Origin: Pseudomonas sp. PSE14 | Lineage (GTDB): Bacteria; Pseudomonadota; Gammaproteobacteria; Pseudomonadales; Pseudomonadaceae | Assembly (NCBI RefSeq): GCF_029203285.1 | Contig: NZ_CP115669.1 | Coordinates: 744,001-808,000 of the forward strand | DNA length: 64,000 bases | Direction: 5' to 3' | Shown: positions 47,848 to 56,722 of the stretch, piece after piece | How the letters are laid out: each line of letters starts with the position of its first letter | How positions within the stretch are numbered: position 1 is the first letter of the stretch | Translations under genes and position numbers: made by a program | Notes under the pieces: model-generated | The model's input: only the letters and a program-made list of their open reading frames with translations | What the model was told of the DNA's origin: nothing | Databases searched by the model: none

Positions 47848-48327
47848 TCAAACCCGCAAGTGATCCAACGGCAACTCGGTACTGGCCAACACATTGCGTA
47901 GCACGAAGCTCGATCGCACGCTGGTCACCCCTTCGATGCGGGTCAATGTGCCGAGCAGGAAGTGCTGGTAGCGTTCCATGTCCGGCACCATCACCTTGAG
48001 CTGGTAGTCCGCGTCCATCCCGGTCACCAGGCTGCATTCCAGCACTTCCGGGCATTTGCCGATGATCTGCTGGAAGTGCTCGAAGCGCTCCGGGGTGTGG
48101 CGGTCCATGCCGATCAGGACGAAGGCGGTGAGGCTCAGGCCGAGCTTCTTGCTGTCGAGCAGGGCGACCTGGCGGACGATGTAGCCGTCGTCTTCCAGCT
48201 GTTTGACCCGTCGCGAGCAGGGGGAGGGCGACAGGCCGATGCGTTCGGCGAGCTCCTGGTTGGAGATGCGCGCGTCGCGTTGCAGTTCGGCAAGAATGCG
48301 CAGGTCGTAGCGGTCCAGCTTGTCCAT
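47848..48327 (-). CDS. Lrp/AsnC-family regulator
   Basis: 159 residues. N-terminal winged HTH (ELAERIGLSPSPCSRRVKQLEDDG at about 25-48), then a RAM ligand-binding domain (about 68-145) with the family's conserved LVTGMDADYQLKV. It should regulate an amino-acid gene, but none is adjacent. The upstream inverted repeat at 48381-48409 is a likely autoregulatory site. It is placed as PA3965 in P. aeruginosa. Confidence 0.92.
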   Translation of the reverse strand: MDKLDRYDLRILAELQRDARISNQELAERIGLSPSPCSRRVKQLEDDGYIVRQVALLDSKKLGLSLTAFVLIGMDRHTPERFEHFQQIIGKCPEVLECSLVTGMDADYQLKVMVPDMERYQHFLLGTLTRIEGVTSVRSSFVLRNVLASTELPLDHLRV

Positions 48328-48380
48328 GAAAACCCCGTGTATCTATTCAATTGCGCTTGTGGCGTAATTTTTAGCTATTT

Positions 48381-48409
48381 ATTGCTCAGCTAATGCCTTT
48401 ATGAGCAAT
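48381..48409. promoter_or_regulatory. Inverted repeat upstream of the Lrp gene
   Basis: ATTGCTCA (48381-48388) and TGAGCAAT (48402-48409) are exact inverted repeats with a 13-base AT-rich centre, a form fitting Lrp-type operators, in the shared upstream region. Confidence 0.6.
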
Positions 48410-48429
48410 CTTAGCAATCATTTCCCCGC

Positions 48430-48640
48430 TCTGTCGCCGTAGTATTTCTTCCAGATTCACAGCCCGGACATCACGTCCCCTGCGATCCGCCCAATCAGGC
48501 GCTTCGCGGCCCGCCGACCCAACAGGATCGCGCCGGCCACCGGGCTACGCACTGCCCAGAAGGCGGAGCGAGGTGAGCCGGCGCCAACAGCGACGAGCAG
48601 GACGAGATTCCGAAAGGGAGGCTGACGAGCCTCCCTTTTT
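48430..48640 (+). ncRNA. Candidate small RNA or orphan leader ending in a terminator
   Basis: No convincing ORF reads rightward, yet a perfect terminator closes it. A long-range 8-bp pairing GCGCCGGC/GCCGGCGC (48530-48537, 48577-48584) suggests structure. The 5' end is a guess, as no clear promoter is seen beyond the AT-rich stretch near 48360-48420. Confidence 0.4.
48613..48640 (+). terminator. Strong intrinsic terminator without an obvious upstream gene
   Basis: 11-bp perfect stem AAAGGGAGGCT/AGCCTCCCTTT with loop GACG, followed by TT and C. The nearest genes to the left run the other way, so it terminates an unannotated transcript. Confidence 0.85.
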
Positions 48641-48765
48641 CTTGCCCGCGATTTCTCTGCCATCTTTACCCTGACTTTACTCAGCGCCTTGCAATACGCG
48701 GTCTGTGCCGTGGTCTATGGCATTGTCGCATCACTGTTTTCGGCCGAGGCCGAAGTGAGGGTTCC

Positions 48766-49887
48766 ATGAAGTCGGGCATCTGGCCGTTCGCCGGGGTTGC
48801 CATGCTCTCCCTGGCCATTGCTGCCCAGGCGTTGGCAGCCGAGCCGCCGGACCTCTCCGGTCAGTCCCAGGGGCGGCCTGCCGCCGGCCAGGGCAACAAT
48901 GCCGGAGGCGGGCGCACGCCCATGTCCCATGAGGGACCGGGCCGGCCCATGGGCAATTGGCAGCAGCGGCCGCCGGAGAGCTCCGGCGGGCAATGGCAGG
49001 GCCGCCCGCAAGGTAACGGCAACGGCCAGTGGCAGGGCCACCCCCAGTGGAATGGCAACGGCCAGTGGCAGGGGCGTCCCCCCGTCAACAACGGCGGGCA
49101 TTGGCAGGGTAATCCAGGGGGCGATCATGACTGGCATGGCAACCCACCGGGCAACAACGGTGGGCAATGGTCTGGACGTCCGCCCGTCAATAACGCCAAT
49201 CCAGGGATTCGCCCGCCGAGCGGAAACGACCAGTGGAAAGGCCGTCCCATCGGCGCTGGCACCACCCAATGGCAGGACGATCATTCCGATCGACCGGGCT
49301 GGCAGGGAGGCTCGCGTCCACCGCCCGGTGGCTGGCAGGGGCGCCCGCCGCCGTCCCATGGCAACTGGGGGCCGCATCCCTCGTACTGGCGTCCGGGCTA
49401 CGTGGTGAACAGCGTGCCGGCGGGGCATTACCGGGTGCCTTATCGCGGGTCCGATTACTTCTTCGGTGACGGCTACTGGTATCGCCCCTATGGTTCGCGC
49501 TACGTGGTGGTAACGCCGCCTTATGGAGTGCGGGTGCGCTATCTGCCGTCGTACGCCGAGCAGGTCTGGATCGGCAGCATCGGCTACTTCCTGGTGGCGG
49601 GGACCTATTACCTGTGGCAGGCCGGTTCGCAGGAGTACGAGGTGGTGGCGCCGCCGATGGAGCAGCCGCTGGTGGCGCAGTCGTCCTACGACGTGATCGC
49701 CTACCCGCTGTATGGCCAGGGGCCGGAACAGCAGAATCGCGACCGCTACGAATGCCACCACTGGGCCGCCAGCCAGAGCGGCTTCGACCCGGCCTCGGCG
49801 ACCTACGCGCCGCCGGCCTATGTCGCCGACAACTACCGCCGCGCCCTGGGCGCCTGCCTGAGCGGACGCGGCTACAGCATCAACTGA
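48766..49887 (+). CDS. Exported Trp/Gly/Pro-rich repeat protein
   Basis: 373 residues. The signal peptide ends ALAA-E. Residues about 25-210 form a low-complexity repeat of units such as GQWQGRPPVNN and GNGNGQWQG (at least nine W-containing copies). The C-terminal half has a Tyr-rich domain (GYWYRPYGSRYVVVTPPYGVR) of the DUF6515 kind, and a last segment with DRYECHHWAASQSGFDP, a motif seen at the ends of several exported Pseudomonas proteins. Function unknown; likely envelope. Its end overlaps the CDF gene by eight bases. Confidence 0.83.
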   Translation: MKSGIWPFAGVAMLSLAIAAQALAAEPPDLSGQSQGRPAAGQGNNAGGGRTPMSHEGPGRPMGNWQQRPPESSGGQWQGRPQGNGNGQWQGHPQWNGNGQWQGRPPVNNGGHWQGNPGGDHDWHGNPPGNNGGQWSGRPPVNNANPGIRPPSGNDQWKGRPIGAGTTQWQDDHSDRPGWQGGSRPPPGGWQGRPPPSHGNWGPHPSYWRPGYVVNSVPAGHYRVPYRGSDYFFGDGYWYRPYGSRYVVVTPPYGVRVRYLPSYAEQVWIGSIGYFLVAGTYYLWQAGSQEYEVVAPPMEQPLVAQSSYDVIAYPLYGQGPEQQNRDRYECHHWAASQSGFDPASATYAPPAYVADNYRRALGACLSGRGYSIN

Positions 49888-50776
49888 TGGTCTCTTTGCC
49901 CACCACTTCCTGCGGGTCGGCGTGCACCAGCACCTCGGCTCGCGGGAATTCCTTGTGGATCGCCAGCACCGCCTCGTCGCACAGCTGATGCGCCTTGGAC
50001 AGGGTCAGTTCGCCGGGCAGTTCCAGATGCAACTGGACGAACCAGTGGGTGCCGGAAATCCGCGTGCGCAGGTCGTGGGCGCCGAGCACGCCGGGCACTT
50101 CGCGCACCAGTTCGAGCATCCGCGTGCTGACATCCGGCGGCAGCTCCTCGTCCATCAGCACGGCAACCGATTCGCGGGCGATCTGGAAGGAACTCCAGAG
50201 GATGTACAGGGCAATGCCCAGGCCGAAGATCGCGTCCATCTGCTGCCAGCCGAATTGCGCCAGCAGCAGGGCGACCAGGATGCTGCTGTTGAGCAGCAGG
50301 TCCGAGCGGTAGTGCAGGGAGTCTGCGCGGATCGCGTTGGAGCCGGTGATCTTCACCACGTACCCCTGCACCGCCAGCAGGGCGGCGGTGAGCGCCAGGG
50401 ACAGCAGCATCACCGCGATGCCCCAGCCGGCCGATTCCACCGGTTGCGGATGCTGCAGGCGGTCGATGGCCTGGGTGCCGACCAGCACCGCGCTCACCGC
50501 GATGAACAGTGCCTGGGCCAGCCCCGAGAGGGACTCGGCCTTGCCGTGGCCGTAGCGGTGATCGTCGTCAGCCGGGCGGATGGCGTAGTGCACCGCCAGC
50601 AGGTTGAGGAAGGAGGCTGCACCGTCGAGCAGCGAGTCGGTCAGGCCGGCGAGCAGGCTGACCGAGCCGCTGAACCACCAGGCGATGGCCTTGGCCACCA
50701 CCAGTGTGATGGCCACGCCGAGCGACGCGAAGGTCGCCAGCCGCAGCAGTTGGGAGTGGCTGGCGTGGGTGATCAT
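49880..50776 (-). CDS. Cation diffusion facilitator (FieF-like)
   Basis: 298 residues of the CDF family, which exports divalent metals such as Zn2+ or Fe2+ in exchange for protons. Six membrane segments; the site motif SLLDGAASFLNLLAV (DxxxD-type) in segment 2 and HRYGHGKAE in the following loop, plus SLHYRSDLLLNSS in segment 5. A cytosolic C-terminal domain follows (about 215-298) with HDLRTRISG. The start is the ATG at 50776, overlapping the DinB stop. P. aeruginosa has a similar gene here. Confidence 0.92.
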   Translation of the reverse strand: MITHASHSQLLRLATFASLGVAITLVVAKAIAWWFSGSVSLLAGLTDSLLDGAASFLNLLAVHYAIRPADDDHRYGHGKAESLSGLAQALFIAVSAVLVGTQAIDRLQHPQPVESAGWGIAVMLLSLALTAALLAVQGYVVKITGSNAIRADSLHYRSDLLLNSSILVALLLAQFGWQQMDAIFGLGIALYILWSSFQIARESVAVLMDEELPPDVSTRMLELVREVPGVLGAHDLRTRISGTHWFVQLHLELPGELTLSKAHQLCDEAVLAIHKEFPRAEVLVHADPQEVVGKETIS

Positions 50777-51285
50777 GTGTCCATGCGGTTGGGTAGGAAG
50801 TAGATGTAATCCAGCAGCGGCGCCTTCTGGCCGATGGCGGTCAGCGCCGCGCTCATCTGGCCGCGGTGGTGGGTGCCGTGGTTGACCAGGTGCTGGACGA
50901 TGTTGGCCAGGCTCTGGCGGTGCGCCTGGCCGGCCATGTTGCGGTAGTCCAGCGAGCTGCCGAGGGTGGCGTCGGTCTGCTTGTCGAGCCACAGCCGCCA
51001 GGCGTCGACGCCCTCCTTGAGGAATACTGCGAGGCCATCGCGGTCAGGGGCCGCCTCGGCATCCAGCCGCTCGAACTGCCAGGGCTCTCGCTGCACACGG
51101 GCGAACCAGATGCGATCGACCACCGCCAGGTGATTGAGGGTGCCGTGCAGGCTATCGAAGAACAGCCCGCGCGGCGCGCGATAGGCCGCCTCATCCAGAG
51201 GCTCGACGGCCTCCAGGATGCGGTCGTAGGCCCACTGGTGGTACGCCAGGAGTTGACGAAGGTGTGAAGCGAGAGCGCCGTGCAT
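50773..51285 (-). CDS. DinB-family protein
   Basis: 170 residues of the DinB/YfiT four-helix bundle. The metal triad is probably H52 (HGTLNHLAVVDRIWF), H136 and H140 (HLVNHGTHHRGQ). Members may be thiol-dependent transferases or of unknown role. It lies one base from the lipoprotein gene and overlaps the CDF gene, forming a three-gene unit. Confidence 0.9.
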   Translation of the reverse strand: MHGALASHLRQLLAYHQWAYDRILEAVEPLDEAAYRAPRGLFFDSLHGTLNHLAVVDRIWFARVQREPWQFERLDAEAAPDRDGLAVFLKEGVDAWRLWLDKQTDATLGSSLDYRNMAGQAHRQSLANIVQHLVNHGTHHRGQMSAALTAIGQKAPLLDYIYFLPNRMDT

Positions 51286-51286
51286 A

Positions 51287-51703
51287 TCAGGCCTCCGGGT
51301 GCAGACCCAGGCTGGCGAGTTGTTGGAGGCTGCCGCTGCGCTGGATCAGACGCGGGTCGTCCAGGGGCAGGCTGCGGCCGGTTTCACGCTCGAGGATCGC
51401 CTTGAGTTTAGCCTTGTCCACGGTGCCGTCTTCACTCACTGCATCCTTGAGCTTTTCCGGCGCGACCGAGTACTTGGCATCGGGCAGGTAGATGGCGCCG
51501 GTAGCGAAGTCTACGCCGAAGGCGATCAGGCCCGGGATGATGTAGAACAACAGACCGATGGCGTCGAAGGCGACGATGGCCGGGTCGACACGACCGTCGA
51601 TCTGGCCGCGGCGATCGGGGTAGAACAGGGTGCCGCAGGCCGTCAGCTGACTGAACAGGGTGGCGCAAAGAACCGCGCAGGACACACGGGTGGCGAGACG
51701 CAT
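51287..51703 (-). CDS. Small lipoprotein
   Basis: 138 residues. Lipobox L-T-A-C (Cys23) follows a signal peptide. The mature part contains a hydrophobic segment (AIVAFDAIGLLFYIIPGLIAFGVDFATGAIYLP, in which the strongest stretch spans about 44-75) and a charged helical C-terminal half. Such proteins have been misannotated as polynucleotide phosphorylase; no catalytic domain is visible. First gene of the lipoprotein-DinB-CDF unit. Confidence 0.85.
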   Translation of the reverse strand: MRLATRVSCAVLCATLFSQLTACGTLFYPDRRGQIDGRVDPAIVAFDAIGLLFYIIPGLIAFGVDFATGAIYLPDAKYSVAPEKLKDAVSEDGTVDKAKLKAILERETGRSLPLDDPRLIQRSGSLQQLASLGLHPEA

Positions 51704-51830
51704 GGAGAACCTCCGGGAGGATGATGCGAATAACTATATCAACGAGCCCATGGCCATTGCTGGTGGATTCGCACGCTGTGGCGGGCTCGTTGCTTCTAAG
51801 ACTGCCAAGTCGACCTTGCGGTTCGCCCGG

Positions 51831-51836
51831 TATAAT
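51831..51836 (+). promoter_or_regulatory. Consensus -10 box before hrpB
   Basis: TATAAT at 51831-51836, 59 bases before the hrpB ATG. No good -35 hexamer is seen at the right spacing. Confidence 0.4.
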
Positions 51837-51894
51837 CGCCGGCCCCCGCGTCAGCCGGGTTACCGCACCGTGAAAGCTTGAATCAGGAGCCGGC

Positions 51895-54426
51895 ATGAAC
51901 GCCCTTCCCATCGACAGCGTCCTCCCCGAGTTGCGCCAGGCACTGGCCGCGCGCCACGAGGTGGTGCTGGAAGCGCCACCCGGCGCGGGCAAGACCACCC
52001 GCGTGCCGCTGGCGCTGCTCGATGAGCCATGGCTGGCCGGGCAGTCGATCCTGATGCTGGAGCCGCGCCGCCTGGCCGCCCGCGCCGCCGCCGAGCGCCT
52101 GGCCGCCGAGCTGGGCGAGAAGGTCGGCGAAACCGTTGGCTACCGTATCCGCCTCGACAGCAGGGTCGGCCCGAAGACGCGCATTGAAGTGGTCACCGAA
52201 GGCATCCTCGCCCGTCGCCTGCAGGACGACCCGGCGCTGGACGGCGTCGGCCTGGTGATCTTCGACGAATTCCACGAACGCAGCCTCGACGCGGATCTGG
52301 CCCTGGCGCTGACCCTCAACGGCCGCGCACTGCTGCGCGACGAGCCGGCGCTGAAGGTGCTGGTGATGTCCGCGACGCTCGAAGGTGAGCGCCTGTCCGC
52401 GTTGCTCGACGACGCCCCGGTGGTGCGCAGCGAGGGCCGCATGTTCCCGGTGGATATCCGCTGGGGCCGGCCTTGGCAGGCCGGCGAATTCATCGAACCG
52501 CGCGTGGTGCAGACGGTACAGCAGGCGCTGGCCGACGAGTGCGGCAGCCTGCTGGTGTTCCTGCCCGGCCAGGCGGAGATTCGCCGGGTGGCCGAGCAAC
52601 TGGGCGAGGCGCTGGCCGGTCGCCCGGAAATCCTGATCTGTCCCCTGCATGGCGAGCTCGATCTCGACGCCCAGCGCGCCGCCATCGAGCCCGCGCCGGC
52701 GGGCAAACGCAAGGTGGTGCTGGCGACCAACATCGCCGAGACCAGCCTGACCATCGACGGTGTGCGCGTCGTGGTGGATGCCGGGCTGGCGCGGGTGCCG
52801 CGCTTCGATCCGGGCAGCGGCATGACCCGCCTGGATACCCAGCGCATCTCCCGCGCCTCCGCCACCCAGCGCGCCGGCCGGGCCGGGCGACTGGAGCCTG
52901 GCGCCTGCTACCGGCTGTGGTCCGAAGCCCAGCACGACCAACTGCCGGCCTATGGCACGGCGGAAATCCTCCAGGCTGATCTCGCCGGATTGGCCCTGCA
53001 ACTGGCGCGCTGGGGCGTCGCCCCGCAGGAGCTGGCCTGGCTCGACCTGCCGCCGGCGGCCGCTTATGCACAGGCGCTCGATTTGCTGGAGCGCCTGGGC
53101 GCGCTGGCCTCCCGCGCCGGCGGCGGCAGCCTGACGCCCCACGGCCAGGCCATGGCCGAGGTGCCGGCGCACCCGCGCATCGCCCATCTGCTGCTGCGCG
53201 GCCATGCGCTGGGGCTGGGCGCGCTGGCCTGCGATCTCGCCGCGCTGCTCGGCGAGCGTGACATCCTGCGTGGCAACGACGCCGACCTGCACCACCGCAT
53301 CGCCCTGCTGGCCGGCGAGCAGAATGCCCCGCGCGCCAGTCGCGGTGCGGTGCAGCGGGTGCGGCAGCTGTCCCGGCAGTTCAAGGGCTACCTGCGTGGC
53401 CCGGCCCGCGAGGTGGTGAGCGATCCCGATCATCCCCGTTGGCTCGGCGGCCTGCTGGCATTCGCCTACCCGGACCGCATTGCCCGCCAACGCCGCGCCG
53501 GCGGTGGCGAATACCGCCTGGCCAACGGCCGCGCTGCGCAGTTCGGCGAGCCGGACGCGCTGATGAAGGAGCCCTGGCTGGTGATCGCCGACCTGGGCAG
53601 CCGACAGGGCCAGCGCGAGGAGCGCATATACCTGGCGGCGGCGTTGGAGCCGGCATTGTTCGAGTCGATCCTGGCCGAGCAGGTCAGCGTCCACGACGAA
53701 TTGGACTGGGACGAGCGCGAAGGCGTGCTGCGCGCCGAGCGCCAGCGCAAGGTCGGCGAGCTGGTGCTGGCCACGGAAGCCTTGCCCTCGCTCGACGAGG
53801 AGGCCCGCAGCCGCGCATTGCTCGGACTGGTGCGGCGCAAGGGCCTGGAGCTGCTGCCGTGGACGCCGGAACTGCGCCAGTGGCAGGCGCGGGTCGCGCT
53901 GCTGCGGCGACTGGATATCGAGGGCAAGGGCGAGAGCGAGTGGCCGGACGTCAGCGATGCGGCCCTGCTGGATTCGCTGGAGGACTGGCTGCTGCCGTAC
54001 CTGGGCAAGGTTTCGCGGCTGGCGCACTTCGCCAACCTGGAGCTGGCCGGGATTCTCCATGCCGTGCTGCCCTGGCCGCTGCCGCAACGATTGGACGAGC
54101 TGGCGCCGCGTACCTTGCAGGTGCCGTCTGGTTCAAATATTCGCCTGGACTACACCGAGTCCCCACCAGTGCTCGCGGTTCGACTGCAGGAGCTGTTCGG
54201 CCTGGCCGACACGCCGCGCATCGCCAATGGCCGGGTGGCGGTGAAGCTGCACCTGCTGTCGCCGGCGCAGCGGCCGGTGCAGGTGACCCAGGACCTGGCC
54301 AACTTCTGGCGCAGCACCTATGCCGAGGTGAAGAAGGACCTGAAGGGACGCTATCCGAAGCATTACTGGCCGGATGATCCGCTGATCGCCGAGCCGACGG
54401 CGAGGGCGAAGCCGCGCAAGGGGTGA
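51895..54426 (+). CDS. hrpB: ATP-dependent helicase HrpB
   Basis: Large DExH-box helicase of 843 residues. P-loop APPGAGKT (27-34), DEFH box (124-127), SAT (about 161), and helicase C-terminal motifs (NIAETSLTIDGV, QRAGRAGR) are followed by the HA2 and C-terminal HrpB domains (about 400-840). It is related to eukaryotic DEAH helicases; in Pseudomonas its role in RNA metabolism is little known. Start ATG at 51895 after CAGGAGC. Confidence 0.95.
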   Translation: MNALPIDSVLPELRQALAARHEVVLEAPPGAGKTTRVPLALLDEPWLAGQSILMLEPRRLAARAAAERLAAELGEKVGETVGYRIRLDSRVGPKTRIEVVTEGILARRLQDDPALDGVGLVIFDEFHERSLDADLALALTLNGRALLRDEPALKVLVMSATLEGERLSALLDDAPVVRSEGRMFPVDIRWGRPWQAGEFIEPRVVQTVQQALADECGSLLVFLPGQAEIRRVAEQLGEALAGRPEILICPLHGELDLDAQRAAIEPAPAGKRKVVLATNIAETSLTIDGVRVVVDAGLARVPRFDPGSGMTRLDTQRISRASATQRAGRAGRLEPGACYRLWSEAQHDQLPAYGTAEILQADLAGLALQLARWGVAPQELAWLDLPPAAAYAQALDLLERLGALASRAGGGSLTPHGQAMAEVPAHPRIAHLLLRGHALGLGALACDLAALLGERDILRGNDADLHHRIALLAGEQNAPRASRGAVQRVRQLSRQFKGYLRGPAREVVSDPDHPRWLGGLLAFAYPDRIARQRRAGGGEYRLANGRAAQFGEPDALMKEPWLVIADLGSRQGQREERIYLAAALEPALFESILAEQVSVHDELDWDEREGVLRAERQRKVGELVLATEALPSLDEEARSRALLGLVRRKGLELLPWTPELRQWQARVALLRRLDIEGKGESEWPDVSDAALLDSLEDWLLPYLGKVSRLAHFANLELAGILHAVLPWPLPQRLDELAPRTLQVPSGSNIRLDYTESPPVLAVRLQELFGLADTPRIANGRVAVKLHLLSPAQRPVQVTQDLANFWRSTYAEVKKDLKGRYPKHYWPDDPLIAEPTARAKPRKG

Positions 54427-54511
54427 GACCGGTGCGCTGGATTGCCCTCATCCCAGCCCTCTCCCAGAGGGAGCTGTCCGTGCCGGCGGATGATGCGGTT
54501 CAAGCCGGAGC

Positions 54512-54639
54512 GTAGGGCGTATAACGTTCGACGTTATACGCCGTTTGACCTTGATATCGGGGCTCTCCGAGTTCAGCCCCGGCACCAGCGACGGGACAAG
54601 GTGAATCGGCGTACAACCGCGAACGGTTGTACGCCCTAC
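54512..54639. repeat. Composite palindromic repeat (family B), full copy
   Basis: Bounded by GTAGGGCG (54512-54519) and CGCCCTAC (54632-54639). Inside are the palindromes GGCGTATAACGT/ACGTTATACGCC (54516-54542) and GGCGTACAACCG/CGGTTGTACGCC (54608-54635), with a GC-rich middle. Inverted relative to the copy at 62932. Its end provides the TAG stop of the neighbouring periplasmic protein gene. Confidence 0.88.
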
Positions 54640-55412
54640 GGCAACTGCATTTCATATCCCGCTGCCTGCAACTCGTCGTAGGCGTGGTCCAGTTGTTCGC
54701 GCAGCCGTTCGGCATCGGGCGCGTGGCGGGAGACGATCAGCTTGGTCGGCACGCTGTACAGGGTGTCGAAGGCCAGCGGCGCCATGTTCAGCTCCCTTCG
54801 GGCCTGCTCCACAGGCGCCTGGTAATCGATGAGGTAATCGCCGCGGTCGCGCTCGAGCATCTGCAGCGCCGCCACATGGGTGCTGGTGCGGTGCAGCTCC
54901 AGTTTCAGGTGCGGGTCGTCCAGCAGGTCGGTGATCGGCTTCCAGTAGCTGTAGCCGCTGATCAGGATGATTCGGCTGCCGGTCAGGCCCTGCGGCAGTC
55001 GAGGCGCGGCGTGTGATGGCAGTCGGTAGAGGTTGAGGTCGACGTGGCCGAGCGTGCGCTCGCACTCAAGCGTACTGCCGACCAGCTCGGGCTTACCGGG
55101 GGCGCCGGCCCACAGCTGTACGCTGCCGTCCTGCAGACCGAGGTACAGGCGCGCGCTGGGCAGCGAGCGGAAGTTGGCGCGGTAGCCGGCCTTGAGCAGG
55201 ATGCGCCGGACCAGGTCGGCGCCGCTGCCGCGGGTACTGCCATCCGGGGCGGTGTAGGTGTAGGGCGGGAATTCGTAGTAGCCGACGTCCAGCACCGGCA
55301 GCGGGCGCGGCAGGCGGTTGGCCAGGGTCGGGAGGTCACTGGCGCTGGCGTGTAGGCAGAACAGCATGGCGATCAGCCAGGCGATCAGCCAGGCGATACG
55401 GCGAAAAAGCAT
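54636..55412 (-). CDS. Periplasmic solute-binding-like protein (SBP_bac_3)
   Basis: 258 residues with a signal peptide ending ASAS-D. It has the polar amino-acid binding-protein fold (LDVGYYEFPPYTYTAPDGSTRGSGADLVRRIL, about 40-71). No transport genes are adjacent, so it may be a sensor or orphan binding protein of the kind seen next to signalling genes. Its stop lies in the composite repeat. Confidence 0.8.
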   Translation of the reverse strand: MLFRRIAWLIAWLIAMLFCLHASASDLPTLANRLPRPLPVLDVGYYEFPPYTYTAPDGSTRGSGADLVRRILLKAGYRANFRSLPSARLYLGLQDGSVQLWAGAPGKPELVGSTLECERTLGHVDLNLYRLPSHAAPRLPQGLTGSRIILISGYSYWKPITDLLDDPHLKLELHRTSTHVAALQMLERDRGDYLIDYQAPVEQARRELNMAPLAFDTLYSVPTKLIVSRHAPDAERLREQLDHAYDELQAAGYEMQLP

Positions 55413-55515
55413 GGCTACCTGCGGTGGGGCTTGTCGTTATTGTGCGCGGCTGGCGCAGCATGCGTCGGTGCCTGCGTGCTGTCCAGCGCCGGCCGGTGCA
55501 CTCGTGCGGCAACAC

Positions 55516-56598
55516 TCAGTGCGGCAGCAGGAAGCGCCCGTTGAGCGGCAGGTGGTTGGAGATGCGCAGGGTGTCGTTGCGCCGCACGCTGGCGTCGAGG
55601 CGGCTCAGGCGGGGGCTGTAGAACAGGTAGTCGAGGGTGCGGTCAGGGTTGTGCACGCGCGGGTCGTTGGGGAAGTGGGTGTACCACTGCGCCTGCTCGG
55701 CGCCGCTGGATTCCTGCACCGCCGGGATCACCGGGTAGCGCGCCGCCAGCAGGTTCAGCTCGCTGTTGGCGCGGTAGGGCGCGCGCAGCACCTCGGGCAG
55801 GTAAGGGTACTGGCCCAGCGGCAGCAGGCCGAGGTCGCCGCCCAGCAGCCAGGGGCTGCCGGTGGTCTGCAGGGCGTTGAGGTGGGCTTCCAGGGCTTCG
55901 ACCTGGCGCTGCGGGGTGTCGTCGCCGTTGGGACGCTCCAGGCGGGTATTGATCACCGTGAGCTGGCCGCCGCCGCGGATCGGCAGCGTGCTTTGCAGCA
56001 ACGCGGGTTGCGGGGCGAACAGGCGTAGCAGTGGGATCGACGAACGCTGCGGCAGGGCGATGCGCTCGCCGCCGGCGATCTGGAAGCGGCTGAAGGTCAC
56101 CAGCTTGCGCCCGGCGCTGCCGAACACGTGAGGGTTGGGATCGAAGCGCGCCTTCCAGTCGAAGGCGGCGGTGGAGCAGGGGTAGAGGTCGGTCAGGCGG
56201 TCGCCGATCAGTGCCTGCTGGTCCTGCTTGCCAGTAGCCGCCGCGCCATCGTCGACCTCCTGCAGCAGCACGATGTCCGGCGCTTCCTCGCGGATCACCC
56301 GCACCACCTCGTCGAGGCTGTAAGCGATGTCTTCGGCGCTGGGTTTGTCGTCCGGGCCGACGGTGTCGGGCAGGTCGTCCCAGAAGATGTAGCGCTTGCC
56401 GGCCAGGTACTGGACGTTCCAGGTCATCACCTTGAGCATCTGCCCTGGTTGCAGCTGCGGCGCCGGTGCGCGGCATTGCGCGGCCACCGCCTCTCGTTCG
56501 GCGGGACGCCAGGCCAGCAGCCAGGCGCCGGCGGTAGCGGCGAGTAGCAGGAGGATGAGCAGCAGGAACAGGATGCGGCGTGGCAGCGAGAGGTTCAT
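55516..56598 (-). CDS. Membrane-anchored EEP-family hydrolase
   Basis: 360 residues. A single N-terminal membrane anchor (about 8-28) is followed by an endonuclease/exonuclease/phosphatase domain: TWNVQYL (about 58-64), LLQEVDD (E site), INTRLE, GGDLG and a final SNHLPL. These are the metal and phosphate motifs of DNase I-like enzymes. The catalytic domain would be on the periplasmic side. The substrate (nucleic acid, phospholipid or sphingolipid) is unresolved. Confidence 0.83.
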   Translation of the reverse strand: MNLSLPRRILFLLLILLLLAATAGAWLLAWRPAEREAVAAQCRAPAPQLQPGQMLKVMTWNVQYLAGKRYIFWDDLPDTVGPDDKPSAEDIAYSLDEVVRVIREEAPDIVLLQEVDDGAAATGKQDQQALIGDRLTDLYPCSTAAFDWKARFDPNPHVFGSAGRKLVTFSRFQIAGGERIALPQRSSIPLLRLFAPQPALLQSTLPIRGGGQLTVINTRLERPNGDDTPQRQVEALEAHLNALQTTGSPWLLGGDLGLLPLGQYPYLPEVLRAPYRANSELNLLAARYPVIPAVQESSGAEQAQWYTHFPNDPRVHNPDRTLDYLFYSPRLSRLDASVRRNDTLRISNHLPLNGRFLLPH

Positions 56599-56722
56599 AC
56601 AGCCTAGGGACTATCCTTGATGTGCGAGAGGATAGTGTTTGTGACCGCGCATTTCACCTGCGCGTTTCCTTCGCGAAGCATCCTGCAACCTTGAGGCGTG
56701 GCTGCGCCGGGAGGTTCGTTCC

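Noticed and set aside
48457-48663. A 68-codon minus-strand frame upstream of the Lrp gene
   Set aside because: Its first codons lie within the perfect terminator hairpin of the plus strand and it has no ribosome site or known domain.
48990-49200. Tandem repeats that resemble a repeat array
   Set aside because: They are in-frame protein repeats of varying length inside a coding gene, not CRISPR.
51883-54087. A 734-codon open frame on the minus strand opposite hrpB
   Set aside because: GC-rich antisense frame with no recognisable domain; the plus strand has complete HrpB motifs. The same applies to long antisense frames opposite ladS (33578-36700), leuS (19962-21794), miaB (28462-29871) and dacC (4634-5794).
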